Source: Paenibacillus ehimensis NBRC 15659 (GTDB lineage Bacteria > Bacillota > Bacilli > Paenibacillales > NBRC-103111). From it: a stretch of 64,000 nucleotides of DNA. Both the position numbers and the translations under genes were made by a program. The notes under the pieces were generated by a model, which made no database searches, was not told the DNA's origin, and saw nothing but the letters and a program-made list of their open reading frames with translations. The DNA lies in contig NZ_BILX01000028.1 in the NCBI RefSeq assembly GCF_004000785.1, positions 18,842-82,841 of the forward strand. Reading direction: 5' to 3'. Shown here piece after piece: positions 9,470 to 18,060 of this stretch (within the stretch, counting starts at the first letter, position 1; each line of letters begins with the position of its first letter).

Positions 9470-10576
9470 ATGAACGACCGACTGGATACCCCCAGCGTGA
9501 TCATCGACACGGACATCATGGAGCGCAACATCCGTTCCATGGCCGACTCGGCCAAAAGGCTTGGCATCGCGCTGCGGCCCCATGCCAAAACGCACAAAAT
9601 GCCATGGGTCGCGCAGAAGCAGCTGGACGCCGGCGCGGTAGGCATCACCGTCGCGAAAGTGTCCGAGGCGGAAGTGATGGCGGAGCACGGCATCAACAAC
9701 ATTTTCATCGCTTACCCGCTTGTTACCCCGGCCAAAATCGCACGGGCGGTGCGGCTCAGCGGGCAAGTCGAGCTGATCGTCGGCGTCGACAGTCTGGACG
9801 GGGCCAAGCTGCTGTCCCAAGCCGCGGCTGAGGCGGGACGCGAGCTGCAGGTCCGCCTCGAGATCGATACCGGTCTGCGCCGGACAGGCGTGCCGTACGA
9901 CCAGGCGGAAGCGCTGGCATCCGCCATCCACGCGATGGAAGGCCTGCGTCTGACGGGCATCTACACGTTCCGCGGCGCGCTGCTCGGCGGCAAGCCAACG
10001 CTCGATCTGCAGGCGGCCGGCGAAGAGGAAGGCCGGCTGATGGCCGGGCTCGCGGACCGCATTCGCGCGCAAGGCGTGCCGATCGCGGACGTCAGCGTCG
10101 GCTCCACGCCGACCGGCCTTCAGGCCGCGGTAGCCAAAGGCGTGACCGAAATCCGGCCGGGCACTTACGTGTTTCAAGACCGGATGCAGGCCCGCCTCGG
10201 CGTCTGCTCGCTCGGCGATTGCGCCGGCAGCGTCCGTGTGACGGTCGTCAGCCGGCCGGCCGCCGATCTCGCCGTCATCGACGGAGGGAGCAAAACGTTC
10301 GCCACCGATGTGCAGCCGAACACGGACCCGATGCAGCTCAAAGGCTTCGGGCACGTCGTCGGGCTGGAAGACGCGGTGCTGGAGCGGATGTCGGAGGAGC
10401 ATGGCATGCTGCGGCTCGGCCCCGCTGCCCAAGCCTCCGGCTTGAAAGCCGGCGACGTGCTGCACATCATCCCGAATCATATTTGCAGCACGGTCAATCT
10501 GCATGACAAGGTGTATTTCAAGAAGGGCGACAACTATGAGGAGCGGGCCGTACTGGCGCGCGGCAAGCTGCAGTAA
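9470..10576 (+). CDS. D-threonine aldolase / D-serine dehydratase-like PLP enzyme
   Basis: 368 residues from ATG 9470, chosen because GGGAG precedes it and the family sequence begins MNDRLDTPSVIID. It is a fold-III (alanine racemase-like) PLP protein: RPHAKTHK (K40) holds the cofactor-binding Lys in this family, and the C-terminal PNHICSTVN carries the His and Cys that bind the metal in D-serine dehydratases and D-threonine aldolases. The reaction would be metal-dependent cleavage or dehydration of a D-hydroxy-amino acid. The next two genes encode a D-aminoacylase and a RidA-like protein, so the set fits D-amino-acid breakdown. Aldolase versus dehydratase cannot be settled from sequence. Confidence 0.88.
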   Translation: MNDRLDTPSVIIDTDIMERNIRSMADSAKRLGIALRPHAKTHKMPWVAQKQLDAGAVGITVAKVSEAEVMAEHGINNIFIAYPLVTPAKIARAVRLSGQVELIVGVDSLDGAKLLSQAAAEAGRELQVRLEIDTGLRRTGVPYDQAEALASAIHAMEGLRLTGIYTFRGALLGGKPTLDLQAAGEEEGRLMAGLADRIRAQGVPIADVSVGSTPTGLQAAVAKGVTEIRPGTYVFQDRMQARLGVCSLGDCAGSVRVTVVSRPAADLAVIDGGSKTFATDVQPNTDPMQLKGFGHVVGLEDAVLERMSEEHGMLRLGPAAQASGLKAGDVLHIIPNHICSTVNLHDKVYFKKGDNYEERAVLARGKLQ

Positions 10577-10595
10577 GCGGGGAGGGCTCGTAATC

Positions 10596-12200
10596 ATGCT
10601 GGATCTTATCATTCGTAACGGACGTATTTCGGACGGTACCGGAAACCCTTGGTTTTTCGGCGATGTCGGCGTCAAAGACAGGCGGATCGCGGCCGTCGGC
10701 CGGGTGGAGCAGGAAGCGAGAAGCGTCATCGACGCGCACCGCCAGGTCATCGCTCCCGGGTTTATCGACGGGCATTGCCATTCCGACCTGATGATTTTCG
10801 ATCATCCGCACAGCGAGATCAAAATCCGGCAGGGCGTGACGACGGAAGTCGTCGGCAACTGCGGGCTCGCACCGGCTCCCTTCGTGAAGGAGCGCGCCGA
10901 GCTGCTGCAGAGCTACGTCCAGCCGGTGCTCGGCAAGACGGACTGGGCTTGGCCCTGGGAAACCGTCGAGCAGTACATGGAGCATCTGGCCCGCTCCGGC
11001 CCGTCGGAGAACGTCGCCACCTACGTCGCGCACGGCGCGCTGCGCATCGCCGTCATGGGCTTTGCGAACCGTCCGGCTGCGCCGCACGAGCTGGAGCGCA
11101 TGAAGCTGATGCTGGAGGAAGGGCTGCGTGCCGGCGCCATCGGGCTGTCCATCGGCCTGCTGTACGCCCCCGGCAGCTACACGGCCAAGGAAGAAATCGC
11201 GGAGCTGTGCTCGATTTTGCCGAAGTACGACGGGCTGTTCTCCACGCATATCCGCGGCGAAGGCAACAATCTGATACCTTCCGTCAAGGAAGTGATCTGG
11301 ATTGCCGAGAAAGCCGGCGTGCCGCTGCATATCAGCCACTTGAAGGCAGCCGGCAAGCGGAACTGGGGCAAGGTGCTGGAAGCGCTGGAGCTGATCGAGG
11401 ACGCCCGGGCCCGCGGCATGGACGTCACCTGCGACGTGTACCCTTATCATGCGGGCTCCACGACGCTGACGACCGTTCTTCCGTCATGGGTGCTCGAAGG
11501 CGGCATTGAAGGCACGCTGGAAGCGTTCCGGGATCCATCGCTGCGCGCTCGCATCCGCGAGGAGCTCGACCGCGAGCAGGACGATTGGGACAACCTCGTC
11601 TGCTCGACCGGCTGGCAGAGCGTCGTCATCTCGGCGGTGCATACGGAGAAGAACCGGCATCTGGAAGGCAAGCATATCGCGGAAATTAGCGAGGAGCGCG
11701 GCCAGCATCCGGCGGATTGCATGATGGACCTGCTGTTGGAAGAGGAAGGCCGCATCTCGATCGTGTATTTCCACATGTCGGACGACGACGTCTCGCAGGT
11801 GGTCCGCTACGAAAAGTCGCTGATCGCTTCCGACAGCTTGACCTGCGAAACCGGCAAGCCGCATCCCCGGCTGTACGGCACGTTCCCCCGCGTCTTCGCC
11901 AAGTACGTGCGCGACCAGCGCGTGCTGTCGCTGGAGGAGGCGGTCCGCAAGCTGACGTCGTTCCCGGCGCAGCGCTTCAAGCTGGGCAAGCGGGGATTGA
12001 TCGTTCCCGGCTATGCCGCGGATCTGACCGTCTTCAACCCGGATACGATCCAGGATCTGGCCACGTTCGAAGAGCCGAGACAGTATCCGAACGGCATCTC
12101 GCACGTCATTGTGGCCGGCAAAACAACGCTCACCGGCGACCGACACACGCATGCCCGCGAAGGCGGACTTATTCGTGCAGCGTCGTGCTGCGCCCATTAA
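10596..12200 (+). CDS. N-acyl-D-amino-acid deacylase (D-aminoacylase), amidohydrolase superfamily
   Basis: 534 residues from ATG 10596, which has a GGGGAGGG site; the frame extends upstream inside the preceding gene and that part is ignored. The N-terminal LIIRNGRISDGTG and GFIDGHCHSDL (the HxH metal pair), VVGNCGLAPAP (the metal-bridging Cys of D-aminoacylases), HISHLKAAGKRNW and the later ASDSL Asp are all in family order. It should hydrolyse N-acyl-D-amino acids to D-amino acid plus carboxylate in the cytoplasm. It starts 19 bases after the PLP enzyme, giving a plausible pathway of deacylation followed by D-amino-acid cleavage. Confidence 0.92.
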   Translation: MLDLIIRNGRISDGTGNPWFFGDVGVKDRRIAAVGRVEQEARSVIDAHRQVIAPGFIDGHCHSDLMIFDHPHSEIKIRQGVTTEVVGNCGLAPAPFVKERAELLQSYVQPVLGKTDWAWPWETVEQYMEHLARSGPSENVATYVAHGALRIAVMGFANRPAAPHELERMKLMLEEGLRAGAIGLSIGLLYAPGSYTAKEEIAELCSILPKYDGLFSTHIRGEGNNLIPSVKEVIWIAEKAGVPLHISHLKAAGKRNWGKVLEALELIEDARARGMDVTCDVYPYHAGSTTLTTVLPSWVLEGGIEGTLEAFRDPSLRARIREELDREQDDWDNLVCSTGWQSVVISAVHTEKNRHLEGKHIAEISEERGQHPADCMMDLLLEEEGRISIVYFHMSDDDVSQVVRYEKSLIASDSLTCETGKPHPRLYGTFPRVFAKYVRDQRVLSLEEAVRKLTSFPAQRFKLGKRGLIVPGYAADLTVFNPDTIQDLATFEEPRQYPNGISHVIVAGKTTLTGDRHTHAREGGLIRAASCCAH

Positions 12201-12230
12201 TTTAACGAACATATCGGAGGTATTCTTTTT

Positions 12231-12695
12231 ATGTCCCAAATCGAACAGCGTTTACAAGAACTCGGTATCACTCTGCCCCCCTCCCCGGAGCCGCGCTTTA
12301 CGTACATCCCGTGCAACCGGACGGGCAATCTGCTCTACTTGTCCGGTCAAGATTGCCGCATTAACGGCGAGCTGATGTACGAAGGCAAGCTGGGCAAGGA
12401 CGTGACGATCGAGCAAGGCCAGGAAGCGGCCCGCCAAACGATCATCAACTGCCTGGCCGTGCTGAAAGGCTACCTGGGCGACCTCGACCGCGTGGTCAAA
12501 ATCGTCAAGCTGCTCGGCTTCGTCAACAGCGCACCGGGCTTCGGCGACCAGCCGTATGTCATGAACGGCGCATCGAATCTGCTCGTGGACGTCTTCGGCG
12601 AGAACGGCAAGCACGCCCGCTCTGCGATCGGCACCAGCGACCTTCCGTTCCACACGCCGGTAGAAATCGAGCTGATTGTGGAAATCCGCGATTAA
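12231..12695 (+). CDS. RidA/YjgF family protein
   Basis: 154 residues, the longer RidA subgroup rather than the usual 125. It shows PCNRTGNLLYLSGQD near the N-terminus and HARSAIGTSDLPFHTPVEIE near the end, where the Arg before Ser lines up with the Arg that activates water in imine-hydrolysing RidA. RidA proteins deaminate reactive enamine/imine intermediates released by PLP enzymes. Being third in an operon with a PLP-dependent D-amino-acid enzyme makes that job likely here. An intrinsic terminator follows 30 bases later. Confidence 0.9.
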   Translation: MSQIEQRLQELGITLPPSPEPRFTYIPCNRTGNLLYLSGQDCRINGELMYEGKLGKDVTIEQGQEAARQTIINCLAVLKGYLGDLDRVVKIVKLLGFVNSAPGFGDQPYVMNGASNLLVDVFGENGKHARSAIGTSDLPFHTPVEIELIVEIRD

Positions 12696-12725
12696 GCGAA
12701 GCAAAAACGGCCTGCTTACAATACG

Positions 12726-12772
12726 AAGCACCTCCTGCACCGGAATTCCCGAGTGCCGGAGGTGCTTGTTTT
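12726..12772 (+). terminator. Intrinsic terminator of the D-amino-acid module
   Basis: AAGCACCTCC (12726-12735) pairs perfectly with GGAGGTGCTT (12758-12767), followed by GTTTTAT. Confidence 0.9.
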
Positions 12773-12965
12773 ATAGCTTATCCTTCAGCCGTATATCCTT
12801 GTCCAATGCGGATCCCCAATTTTATGATGACGACTTCTCCTTCTGTTGCCCGGGTGTGCCGGTACGCTATGCCTAAACTTGAAATTCGGTCCCGGAACCG
12901 ATATAACTGACTATAGACGTTTTTATCCGGAAGCTGCTTCAGCTTTACCCGAGGGAGACCCTGCT

Positions 12966-13829
12966 ATGATCAAAAAAGTTTTGGCTGCTCTGCTGCTTGC
13001 CGTCATCTTGATCGGCGCGCTTGACGCCTGGTCGTATAAAGACGCGCTGCGCTACCGCGACCAAGTGGCGGTCCTGATGTACCATCATGTTCATGATACG
13101 GACCAAAGCTCGAGCACCGTCTCCACCGCTTTGTTTCGCGATCAGCTCAATTATTTGAAATCGAAAGGCTATCATTTCATTACGCTCAGCGAATTCAAGC
13201 AATTTTACGATGGCGGATCCGTGCCCGACAAAGCGGTGCTCGTTACCTTCGATGACGGCTACAAAAGCTTCTACGACTACGCGTATCCGATCTTGAAGGA
13301 GCTTGATGTGCCGGCCGTCAATTTCGTCGTCACCAAAGATTTGGACGACCCGCTGGCTCCGTCGATTCCGGCGCTGTCCCGCGACCAGATCCGGCAAATG
13401 CTCCGCGAGCGGCCCGGACGGTACGATTTTCAATGCCATTCGAACAATCTGCATTTCAAGCAAGGGAAGACGGCGGCGCTTACCGGGCAGCTGACTCGGG
13501 ACGACGGCGCGCTGGAAACGCCCGAGCAGGCCGTCGCCCGGGTGGCGGCGGACACGAAAGCCTGCGCGCAGCGGCTAAACGAGCTGTACGGCAGCGATCA
13601 TGCGGCAGACAGCTACGCCTACCCGTTCGGCATTCATTCCAAGACGGCGCAAGACCTGCTTACGCAAGCGGGCTTTCGTTATGCGTTTACCATTGTGAAC
13701 GAGATGGCAACCCGCGCCAATCCGCAGCTGGAAATTCCGCGGGTCAACGCAGGCAATCCGGCCATCCGGCCCGAGCTGCTGGACAAGCAGATCATGCTGC
13801 GCGTCGAAAGCGTCAAGCCTTTTCCCTGA
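12966..13829 (+). CDS. Polysaccharide deacetylase family protein (NodB domain), secreted or membrane-anchored
   Basis: 287 residues from ATG 12966, preceded by AGGGAG; the open frame runs 40 codons further upstream without support. An N-terminal hydrophobic helix (KVLAALLLAVILIGALDAW) is a signal peptide or anchor. The NodB domain follows: VLVTFDDGYKSFYDYAYP gives the catalytic DD pair and CHSNNLH the His metal ligands, though the usual HSxxHP reads HSNNLH. PdaB/IcaB-like family members deacetylate peptidoglycan, chitin or exopolysaccharide outside the membrane. It is flanked by terminators on both sides and is probably transcribed alone. Confidence 0.88.
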   Translation: MIKKVLAALLLAVILIGALDAWSYKDALRYRDQVAVLMYHHVHDTDQSSSTVSTALFRDQLNYLKSKGYHFITLSEFKQFYDGGSVPDKAVLVTFDDGYKSFYDYAYPILKELDVPAVNFVVTKDLDDPLAPSIPALSRDQIRQMLRERPGRYDFQCHSNNLHFKQGKTAALTGQLTRDDGALETPEQAVARVAADTKACAQRLNELYGSDHAADSYAYPFGIHSKTAQDLLTQAGFRYAFTIVNEMATRANPQLEIPRVNAGNPAIRPELLDKQIMLRVESVKPFP

Positions 13830-13850
13830 ACGCTCGCTATTACGCGATAA

Positions 13851-13898
13851 ACGGGACTCCTTGAAGACCTGCGAGGTCCGAACGGAGTCCCGTTTTCG
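13851..13898. terminator. Intrinsic terminator between convergent genes
   Basis: ACGGGACTCC (13851-13860) pairs with GGAGTCCCGT (13884-13893), followed on the plus strand by TTTCGTTTC. It lies between the deacetylase and the convergent oxidoreductase gene and may serve both, but the U-tract is better on the plus strand. Confidence 0.8.
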
Positions 13899-13900
13899 TT

Positions 13901-14911
13901 TCATTGGCCGAGCCCGAACAAATCTGCAAGCAATTCGTACGAACGCAGCCGGGCTTGGAAGTCGTACGTATAGGTCAGTACGATCAGCTCCTCCACTCCG
14001 TAGTTCTTGCTGAACTCAAGCATCTGCGCCCTCGCCTTCTCCGGTCCGCCGACGATCATCCGTCTCCGGTTCGCCCGGATCCGCATGCGGTCCCAGTCGG
14101 TGTACGGGTAACCGGCCGCTTCCTCCGGCGTCGGGAAAGGCCGGCGGAACTGCCCCTGCTCCAGCAGCAGCAGGCGCAAATCGGTCGAGGACGCCAGCCG
14201 TTCCGCTTCTTCGTCCGTTTCGGCGCAGATGACGATCACGCATACGTTTGCCTGTGGAGACGCACCGAGCGGGCCGGGCCGGTAATTGGCAAAATACCGC
14301 CGAACCGCCTCGTGTCCGCCGTCGCCGTTAATAAAATGCGCGAACGAGAACGCCCCGCCCAGCTCCGAGGCCCGGTCCGCGCTGAAGCCGCTGGAGCCGA
14401 GCAGCCAAAGCTCCGGCGCCGTATCGACGAGCGGCGTCGCCCGCACGCCCTCGAAGCGGTGTCCCGGCTCCAGCCAGTCGGACAGAAAGCCTCCGAGGTC
14501 GCGCAGCATCAACGCAAAATGCTCTTCCCGCTCCTTCGGCCGGCCATACCGCAGCGCCTCCGAAGCGATCGGCATGCCGCCGGGCGCCCTTCCGATGCCA
14601 AGATCGATCCGTCCCGGATACAGAGCCTCAAGCACCCGGAAATTTTCCGCGACTTTATACGGGCTGTAGTGAGGCAGCAGCACGCCGGCCGAACCGACCC
14701 GGATCCGCGACGTATGCGCGGCAATGGCTGCAATCAGAATCTCCGGAGAAGAACCGGCGAGACCGGGCGTGTCATGATGCTCCGACACCCAATATCGCGT
14801 ATAACCGAGCCGTTCAACCGTTTTGGCCAGCTCTAACGTGCGCGCCATCGCGTCTGCCGCCGTTTCTCCCGGAATGATCGGCGATTGATCCAATACACCC
14901 AGCTTTAACAT
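13901..14911 (-). CDS. LLM-class flavin-dependent oxidoreductase (luciferase-like monooxygenase)
   Basis: 336 residues. The N-terminus [15 protein letters not shown] and the blocks [34 protein letters not shown] and LGIGRAPGG are the hallmarks of the single-subunit luciferase-like family, which oxidises organic substrates using reduced FMN. The substrate is not predictable. It starts with ATG at 14911 and seems to be a single-gene unit that ends at the shared terminator. Confidence 0.9.
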   Translation of the reverse strand: MLKLGVLDQSPIIPGETAADAMARTLELAKTVERLGYTRYWVSEHHDTPGLAGSSPEILIAAIAAHTSRIRVGSAGVLLPHYSPYKVAENFRVLEALYPGRIDLGIGRAPGGMPIASEALRYGRPKEREEHFALMLRDLGGFLSDWLEPGHRFEGVRATPLVDTAPELWLLGSSGFSADRASELGGAFSFAHFINGDGGHEAVRRYFANYRPGPLGASPQANVCVIVICAETDEEAERLASSTDLRLLLLEQGQFRRPFPTPEEAAGYPYTDWDRMRIRANRRRMIVGGPEKARAQMLEFSKNYGVEELIVLTYTYDFQARLRSYELLADLFGLGQ

Positions 14912-15101
14912 TCAAATCCTCCATTCCCCTCCTCTTATGACGTTCGGACGCGTTCATGAAGCCGGAGGATGCCACTTATTTTCTTCATTCATTATACGCC
15001 TGGAAGCCCGGTTGCGCACTTTTACCGTTCCACGCCGCCCCTCTTTCGATCCGGGATTCACAACTTGTAAGAAAACGGACAAGGAAAATTCCCAAAAAGG
15101 G

Positions 15102-15131
15102 TTGAAATTCCAGCATGTTCTGGTATACAAT
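15102..15131 (+). promoter_or_regulatory. Candidate sigma-A promoter upstream of the iron ATPase
   Basis: TTGAAA (15102-15107), then TATACA (15124-15129) after 16 bases, or TACAAT (15126-15131) after 18. The Fur box begins 7-9 bases downstream, over the start point. Confidence 0.55.
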
Positions 15132-15137
15132 TCAATT

Positions 15138-15159
15138 GATAAAGATTCTCATTATCATC
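15138..15159 (+). promoter_or_regulatory. Fur box
   Basis: The stretch GATAAAGATTCTCATTATC (from 15138) resembles the GATAATGATAATCATTATC iron box with a few mismatches. Positioned at the expected transcription start, it should let ferric-uptake repressor bound to iron block transcription. Confidence 0.75.
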
Positions 15160-15245
15160 GTTCTTGTCATTGTGCTCTCGCCGGGCACTTGTTGAATAAG
15201 ATCTCCTGCCTCGGAGTTCAGCTAAATTTTAAGGGAGTGGTTGGG

Positions 15246-16112
15246 TTGGAACGGTTATATACGGAACGGTTGGATATTGCCTACGGGGAACGGTCTATTG
15301 TGCAAAATTTGAATATCAGCATTCCCTCGGGACAAATTACGGCGCTGGTCGGCGCGAACGGATCGGGTAAATCGACGATCCTGAAAGCGATGGCCCGCAT
15401 GATGAAGCCGAAGCAGGGCAGCGTCTTCCTGGACGGCAAGTCGATCCATCAGCAATCGACCAAAGAAGTGGCCAAGCAGCTCGCCATTTTGCCGCAAAAT
15501 CCGACGGCCCCGGACGGATTGACCGTCTCCGAACTCGTCACCTACGGCCGCTTCCCTCATCAGAAAGGATTCGGCTCTCTGACCAAGGAGGATCGCGAGA
15601 TCGTACGCTGGTCGATTGCCATGACAGGAATGGAGGAATTTCACGACCGTCCCGTCGACCAATTGTCCGGCGGACAGCGTCAGCGCGCCTGGATTGCCAT
15701 GGCGCTTGCGCAAGGAACCGACATTCTGTTCCTTGACGAGCCGACAACGTTCCTCGACATGGCTCATCAGCTTGAAGTGCTCAAGCTGCTGGAAAAACTA
15801 AACCTCGAAGAGCGGCGCACCATCGTTATGGTCGTTCACGATTTGAACCATGCGACCCGTTACGCGCACCATATGGTGGCGATTAAACGCGGGACGGTAG
15901 CGGCGGTAGGCAGCCCGGCGGAAGTCATGACACCGGAGATGCTGCAGAACGTCTTCGGGATCGAAGCGGACATTGTGCCGGACCCCCGCACCGGCGTTCC
16001 GCTGTGCATTCCGTACGAGCTGGCGGGCCACAGCCGGCCGGTTCAGGTCGCTGCCGCCTCCCCCGTCTCCAGACGCTCCGAAGCGCGGGAGCTTGTTGCG
16101 GCTGCCAAGTAG
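15246..16112 (+). CDS. Iron-siderophore ABC transporter ATP-binding protein (FhuC/FecE type), orphan
   Basis: 288 residues from TTG 15246, preceded by AAGGGAG at 8-9 bases; the frame stays open upstream across the Fur box, which excludes that longer start. Walker [10 protein letters not shown], signature [10 protein letters not shown] and Walker [10 protein letters not shown] are intact, and the C-terminal region is typical of the ferric-siderophore/cobalamin ATPases. No permease or binding protein is encoded next to it. In Bacillales one FhuC-type ATPase often powers several separately encoded siderophore importers, which is the likely role. Expression should rise when iron is scarce. Confidence 0.9.
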   Translation: MERLYTERLDIAYGERSIVQNLNISIPSGQITALVGANGSGKSTILKAMARMMKPKQGSVFLDGKSIHQQSTKEVAKQLAILPQNPTAPDGLTVSELVTYGRFPHQKGFGSLTKEDREIVRWSIAMTGMEEFHDRPVDQLSGGQRQRAWIAMALAQGTDILFLDEPTTFLDMAHQLEVLKLLEKLNLEERRTIVMVVHDLNHATRYAHHMVAIKRGTVAAVGSPAEVMTPEMLQNVFGIEADIVPDPRTGVPLCIPYELAGHSRPVQVAAASPVSRRSEARELVAAAK

Positions 16113-16148
16113 AACGGGACGCTTGTTTGCGGTATCATACGATTTTCG

Positions 16149-16178
16149 GGACTCCTTGCGTTGAGGGGTCCTTTTTTC
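16149..16178 (+). terminator. Intrinsic terminator of the iron ATPase gene
   Basis: GGGACTCC and GGGGTCC flank a seven-base loop and are followed by TTTTTTCG. Confidence 0.8.
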
Positions 16179-16284
16179 GTTGCTGGCTGCCATAAGAAAG
16201 AAACATTTTCCGTAGATTTTTCGTTTAATTAAATATCACAGGCGTTCGGAACGAATCTATACCCGATCGAAGGAGGGAACGCGA

Positions 16285-16938
16285 ATGAACAGGCGCCGAC
16301 AGCTTGCTATCGCTTTGATGCTCATCACGAGCACCATCATTTTGAATTGGTCCTATCCAAGTACCACGGCGCTCGGCGAGCAGCTTTTTCAATGGCTCGG
16401 GCTCCCCATATGGTCGCAAGGCACCAGCGGCTTGAACTACGTTGGCATCACCTCAATGCTGCTGCTGTTAGCCGGTCTGTTTACGCTTAGAACCTCACTG
16501 CAGCGCCACGCCAGAAAGATTACCCTGCTTGCTTTAATTTTATCCTTTTGGCTGCCCTCCCAACTGGTCTTAGCTTACCAAACCGTATGGGCCAAAGGGA
16601 TCTATGCCTTGGAATTCGTCAAGAGCGAAAGCAGCTGCCATTTCAGTAAAAAAGAAGATCAGGTCACCGGTACCTGCTCGTTGACCTTTATTAACCATAG
16701 CGCTCAAGATATCAACTTCACTGCTTCCATCCGCAATCAGCAGCGGTATCTCGTCGGCTCGTTCTTGGAATCGCTTGACATTCTCGGGGATCAAACCTTG
16801 ACCATGCCTTCCAAGGAAAAGAAGACGATCGACGTAGCTTTCAGCAAAATGGCATCCGATCCCCGCATTCCTGCCAATGGGGCGTTCTCCGTCATGCAGT
16901 TGGCAGTGAAGAGCGGCGAACAAGAAAGAGATTTATAG
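16285..16938 (+). CDS. Uncharacterised membrane protein with extracellular C-terminal domain
   Basis: 217 residues; I do not recognise the family. A GAAGGAGGG site precedes ATG 16285. Three hydrophobic segments lie near residues 7-22, 54-69 and 77-97, and the remaining 115 residues look like a beta-rich domain. Two cysteines in SSCHFSKKEDQVTGTCSLTF could form a disulfide outside the cell. The C-terminal part reads like an Ig-like or DUF4352-style accessory domain (TCSLTFINHSAQDINF). It stands alone between two terminators, so context gives no hint of role. Confidence 0.75.
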   Translation: MNRRRQLAIALMLITSTIILNWSYPSTTALGEQLFQWLGLPIWSQGTSGLNYVGITSMLLLLAGLFTLRTSLQRHARKITLLALILSFWLPSQLVLAYQTVWAKGIYALEFVKSESSCHFSKKEDQVTGTCSLTFINHSAQDINFTASIRNQQRYLVGSFLESLDILGDQTLTMPSKEKKTIDVAFSKMASDPRIPANGAFSVMQLAVKSGEQERDL

Positions 16939-16961
16939 GCGTTTCGGCCCGCCGGATGCCA

Positions 16962-17008
16962 AAAAGCCGCATCGCCCCTGCTGCCAGGGGGTGCGGCTTT
17001 GTTTTTAC
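16962..17008 (+). terminator. Intrinsic terminator
   Basis: A stem AAAGCCGCA / TGCGGCTTT with an inner CCCCTG/CAGGGG pairing is followed by GTTTTTAC. Confidence 0.9.
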
Positions 17009-17076
17009 TGTAGATGATGCCTGGTTTAAGGCAGTCCTGTAATCCGGTCTGCAGGCTGCTCTACCGCCGCCTCGGC

Positions 17077-17571
17077 TTAGCGATTGTCGACCTTCTCCGG
17101 ATACAGATCATGATTCAGCAGACGGTGCTCGGCCATCTGTTCGTATTTTGTCCCCGGACGCCCGTAGTTGCAGTAAGGATCGATGGAAATGCCTCCGCGC
17201 GGAGTAAATTTCCCCCACACTTCAATGTACTTGGGGTCCATTAACTTTATCAAATCGTTCATAATGATGTTCATGCAATCCTCGTGGAAATCGCCATGAT
17301 TGCGGAAGCTGAACAAATACAGCTTGAGCGACTTGCTCTCGACCATTTTAAGGTCCGGGATGTAGCTGATATAGATTGTCGCGAAGTCCGGCTGGCCGGT
17401 AATCGGGCACAGGCTTGTAAATTCGGGACAATTGAATTTGACAAAATAATCGCGGTACGGATGCTTGTTATCGAACGATTCGAGCATCTCCGGCGCGTAG
17501 TTCGTCGGATATTTTGTTTGCTGGTTGCCGAGCAGCGTCAAGTCGAGCTCGCCTTCTTTTCTTCCTGCCAT
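17077..17571 (-). CDS. queF: NADPH-dependent 7-cyano-7-deazaguanine reductase QueF
   Basis: 164 residues, the short unimodular QueF form. It reduces the nitrile of preQ0 to the amine of preQ1 in queuosine tRNA-modification synthesis. The catalytic Cys55 ([14 protein letters not shown]) and Asp62 fall at the same numbers as in the Bacillus subtilis enzyme, and the QueF motif [15 protein letters not shown] is complete. The usual partners queC, queD and queE are not in this window, so the gene is separated from the rest of the pathway. Confidence 0.96.
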   Translation of the reverse strand: MAGRKEGELDLTLLGNQQTKYPTNYAPEMLESFDNKHPYRDYFVKFNCPEFTSLCPITGQPDFATIYISYIPDLKMVESKSLKLYLFSFRNHGDFHEDCMNIIMNDLIKLMDPKYIEVWGKFTPRGGISIDPYCNYGRPGTKYEQMAEHRLLNHDLYPEKVDNR

Positions 17572-17605
17572 GGTGTAATTGGCTCCTTTCTCTTCCTAAA
17601 CCTTT

Positions 17606-17634
17606 ATTATAGCTGATCTATGAGCTAAAGGTAA
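17606..17634 (-). promoter_or_regulatory. Sigma-A promoter of queF
   Basis: Minus strand: TTACCT (17634-17629), 17-base spacer, consensus -10 TATAAT (17611-17606). The leader to the ATG is only about 30 bases, too short for a preQ1 riboswitch. Confidence 0.7.
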
Positions 17635-17856
17635 GATTTTGTAAGAAAAAGGAAGGGGTCGATCCACTGCACGGTCGTCCGTTCAATCCTTCCCCCGCCC
17701 TCTTCCACGACTCGGCGGTTGTTCTCCTTCAGAGCTTTGATCTAGAAGGGCCGGTCACTCCTGTTGTTCAAAAAGCCACATTCCGTCATCGTTCTGCACC
17801 CGTTTATTCACGTTTTTTCGAAAGCTAGAAATTACGACAAAAATTTGCAAAACCTC

Positions 17857-17885
17857 TTGAAGGTTTCGGAATAAGATGGTAATAT
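17857..17885 (+). promoter_or_regulatory. Candidate promoter of a very short transcript
   Basis: TTGAAG (17857-17862), 17-base spacer, TAATAT (17880-17885). Only a terminator hairpin lies within the next 65 bases. The rest of the intergenic stretch 17635-18060 shows no gene. Confidence 0.5.
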
Positions 17886-17907
17886 AACAACGAATGATGA
17901 GCGGAAG

Positions 17908-17950
17908 AACCGCCTTATCCATGCTTTAGTGGGTAGGGCGGTTTTTGTGT
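17908..17950 (+). terminator. Strong terminator-like hairpin upstream of the SLH lipoprotein gene
   Basis: AACCGCCTTATCC (17908-17920) pairs with GGGTAGGGCGGTT (17931-17943) including two wobble pairs, with a ten-base loop and a run of T. With the promoter just upstream it would make a transcript of about 60 nt, or act as a conditional terminator for 18061. Confidence 0.75.
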
Positions 17951-18060
17951 TTTTGGAGCAAGAAAAATCTGTAAATTAAGCACGGTCATGGTACAATGGA
18001 CCTAGTCCTTTTGGATCTGGAAATACATAACTTCGAATTCACTCGAAAGGAAGATGTTTG

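Noticed and set aside
9410..10750. Minus-strand open frame of 446 codons
   Set aside because: Antisense to the PLP enzyme gene, with no RBS or family match.
17572..17640. preQ1 riboswitch before queF
   Set aside because: The promoter leaves only about 30 nt of leader, and no preQ1 aptamer pattern is visible.
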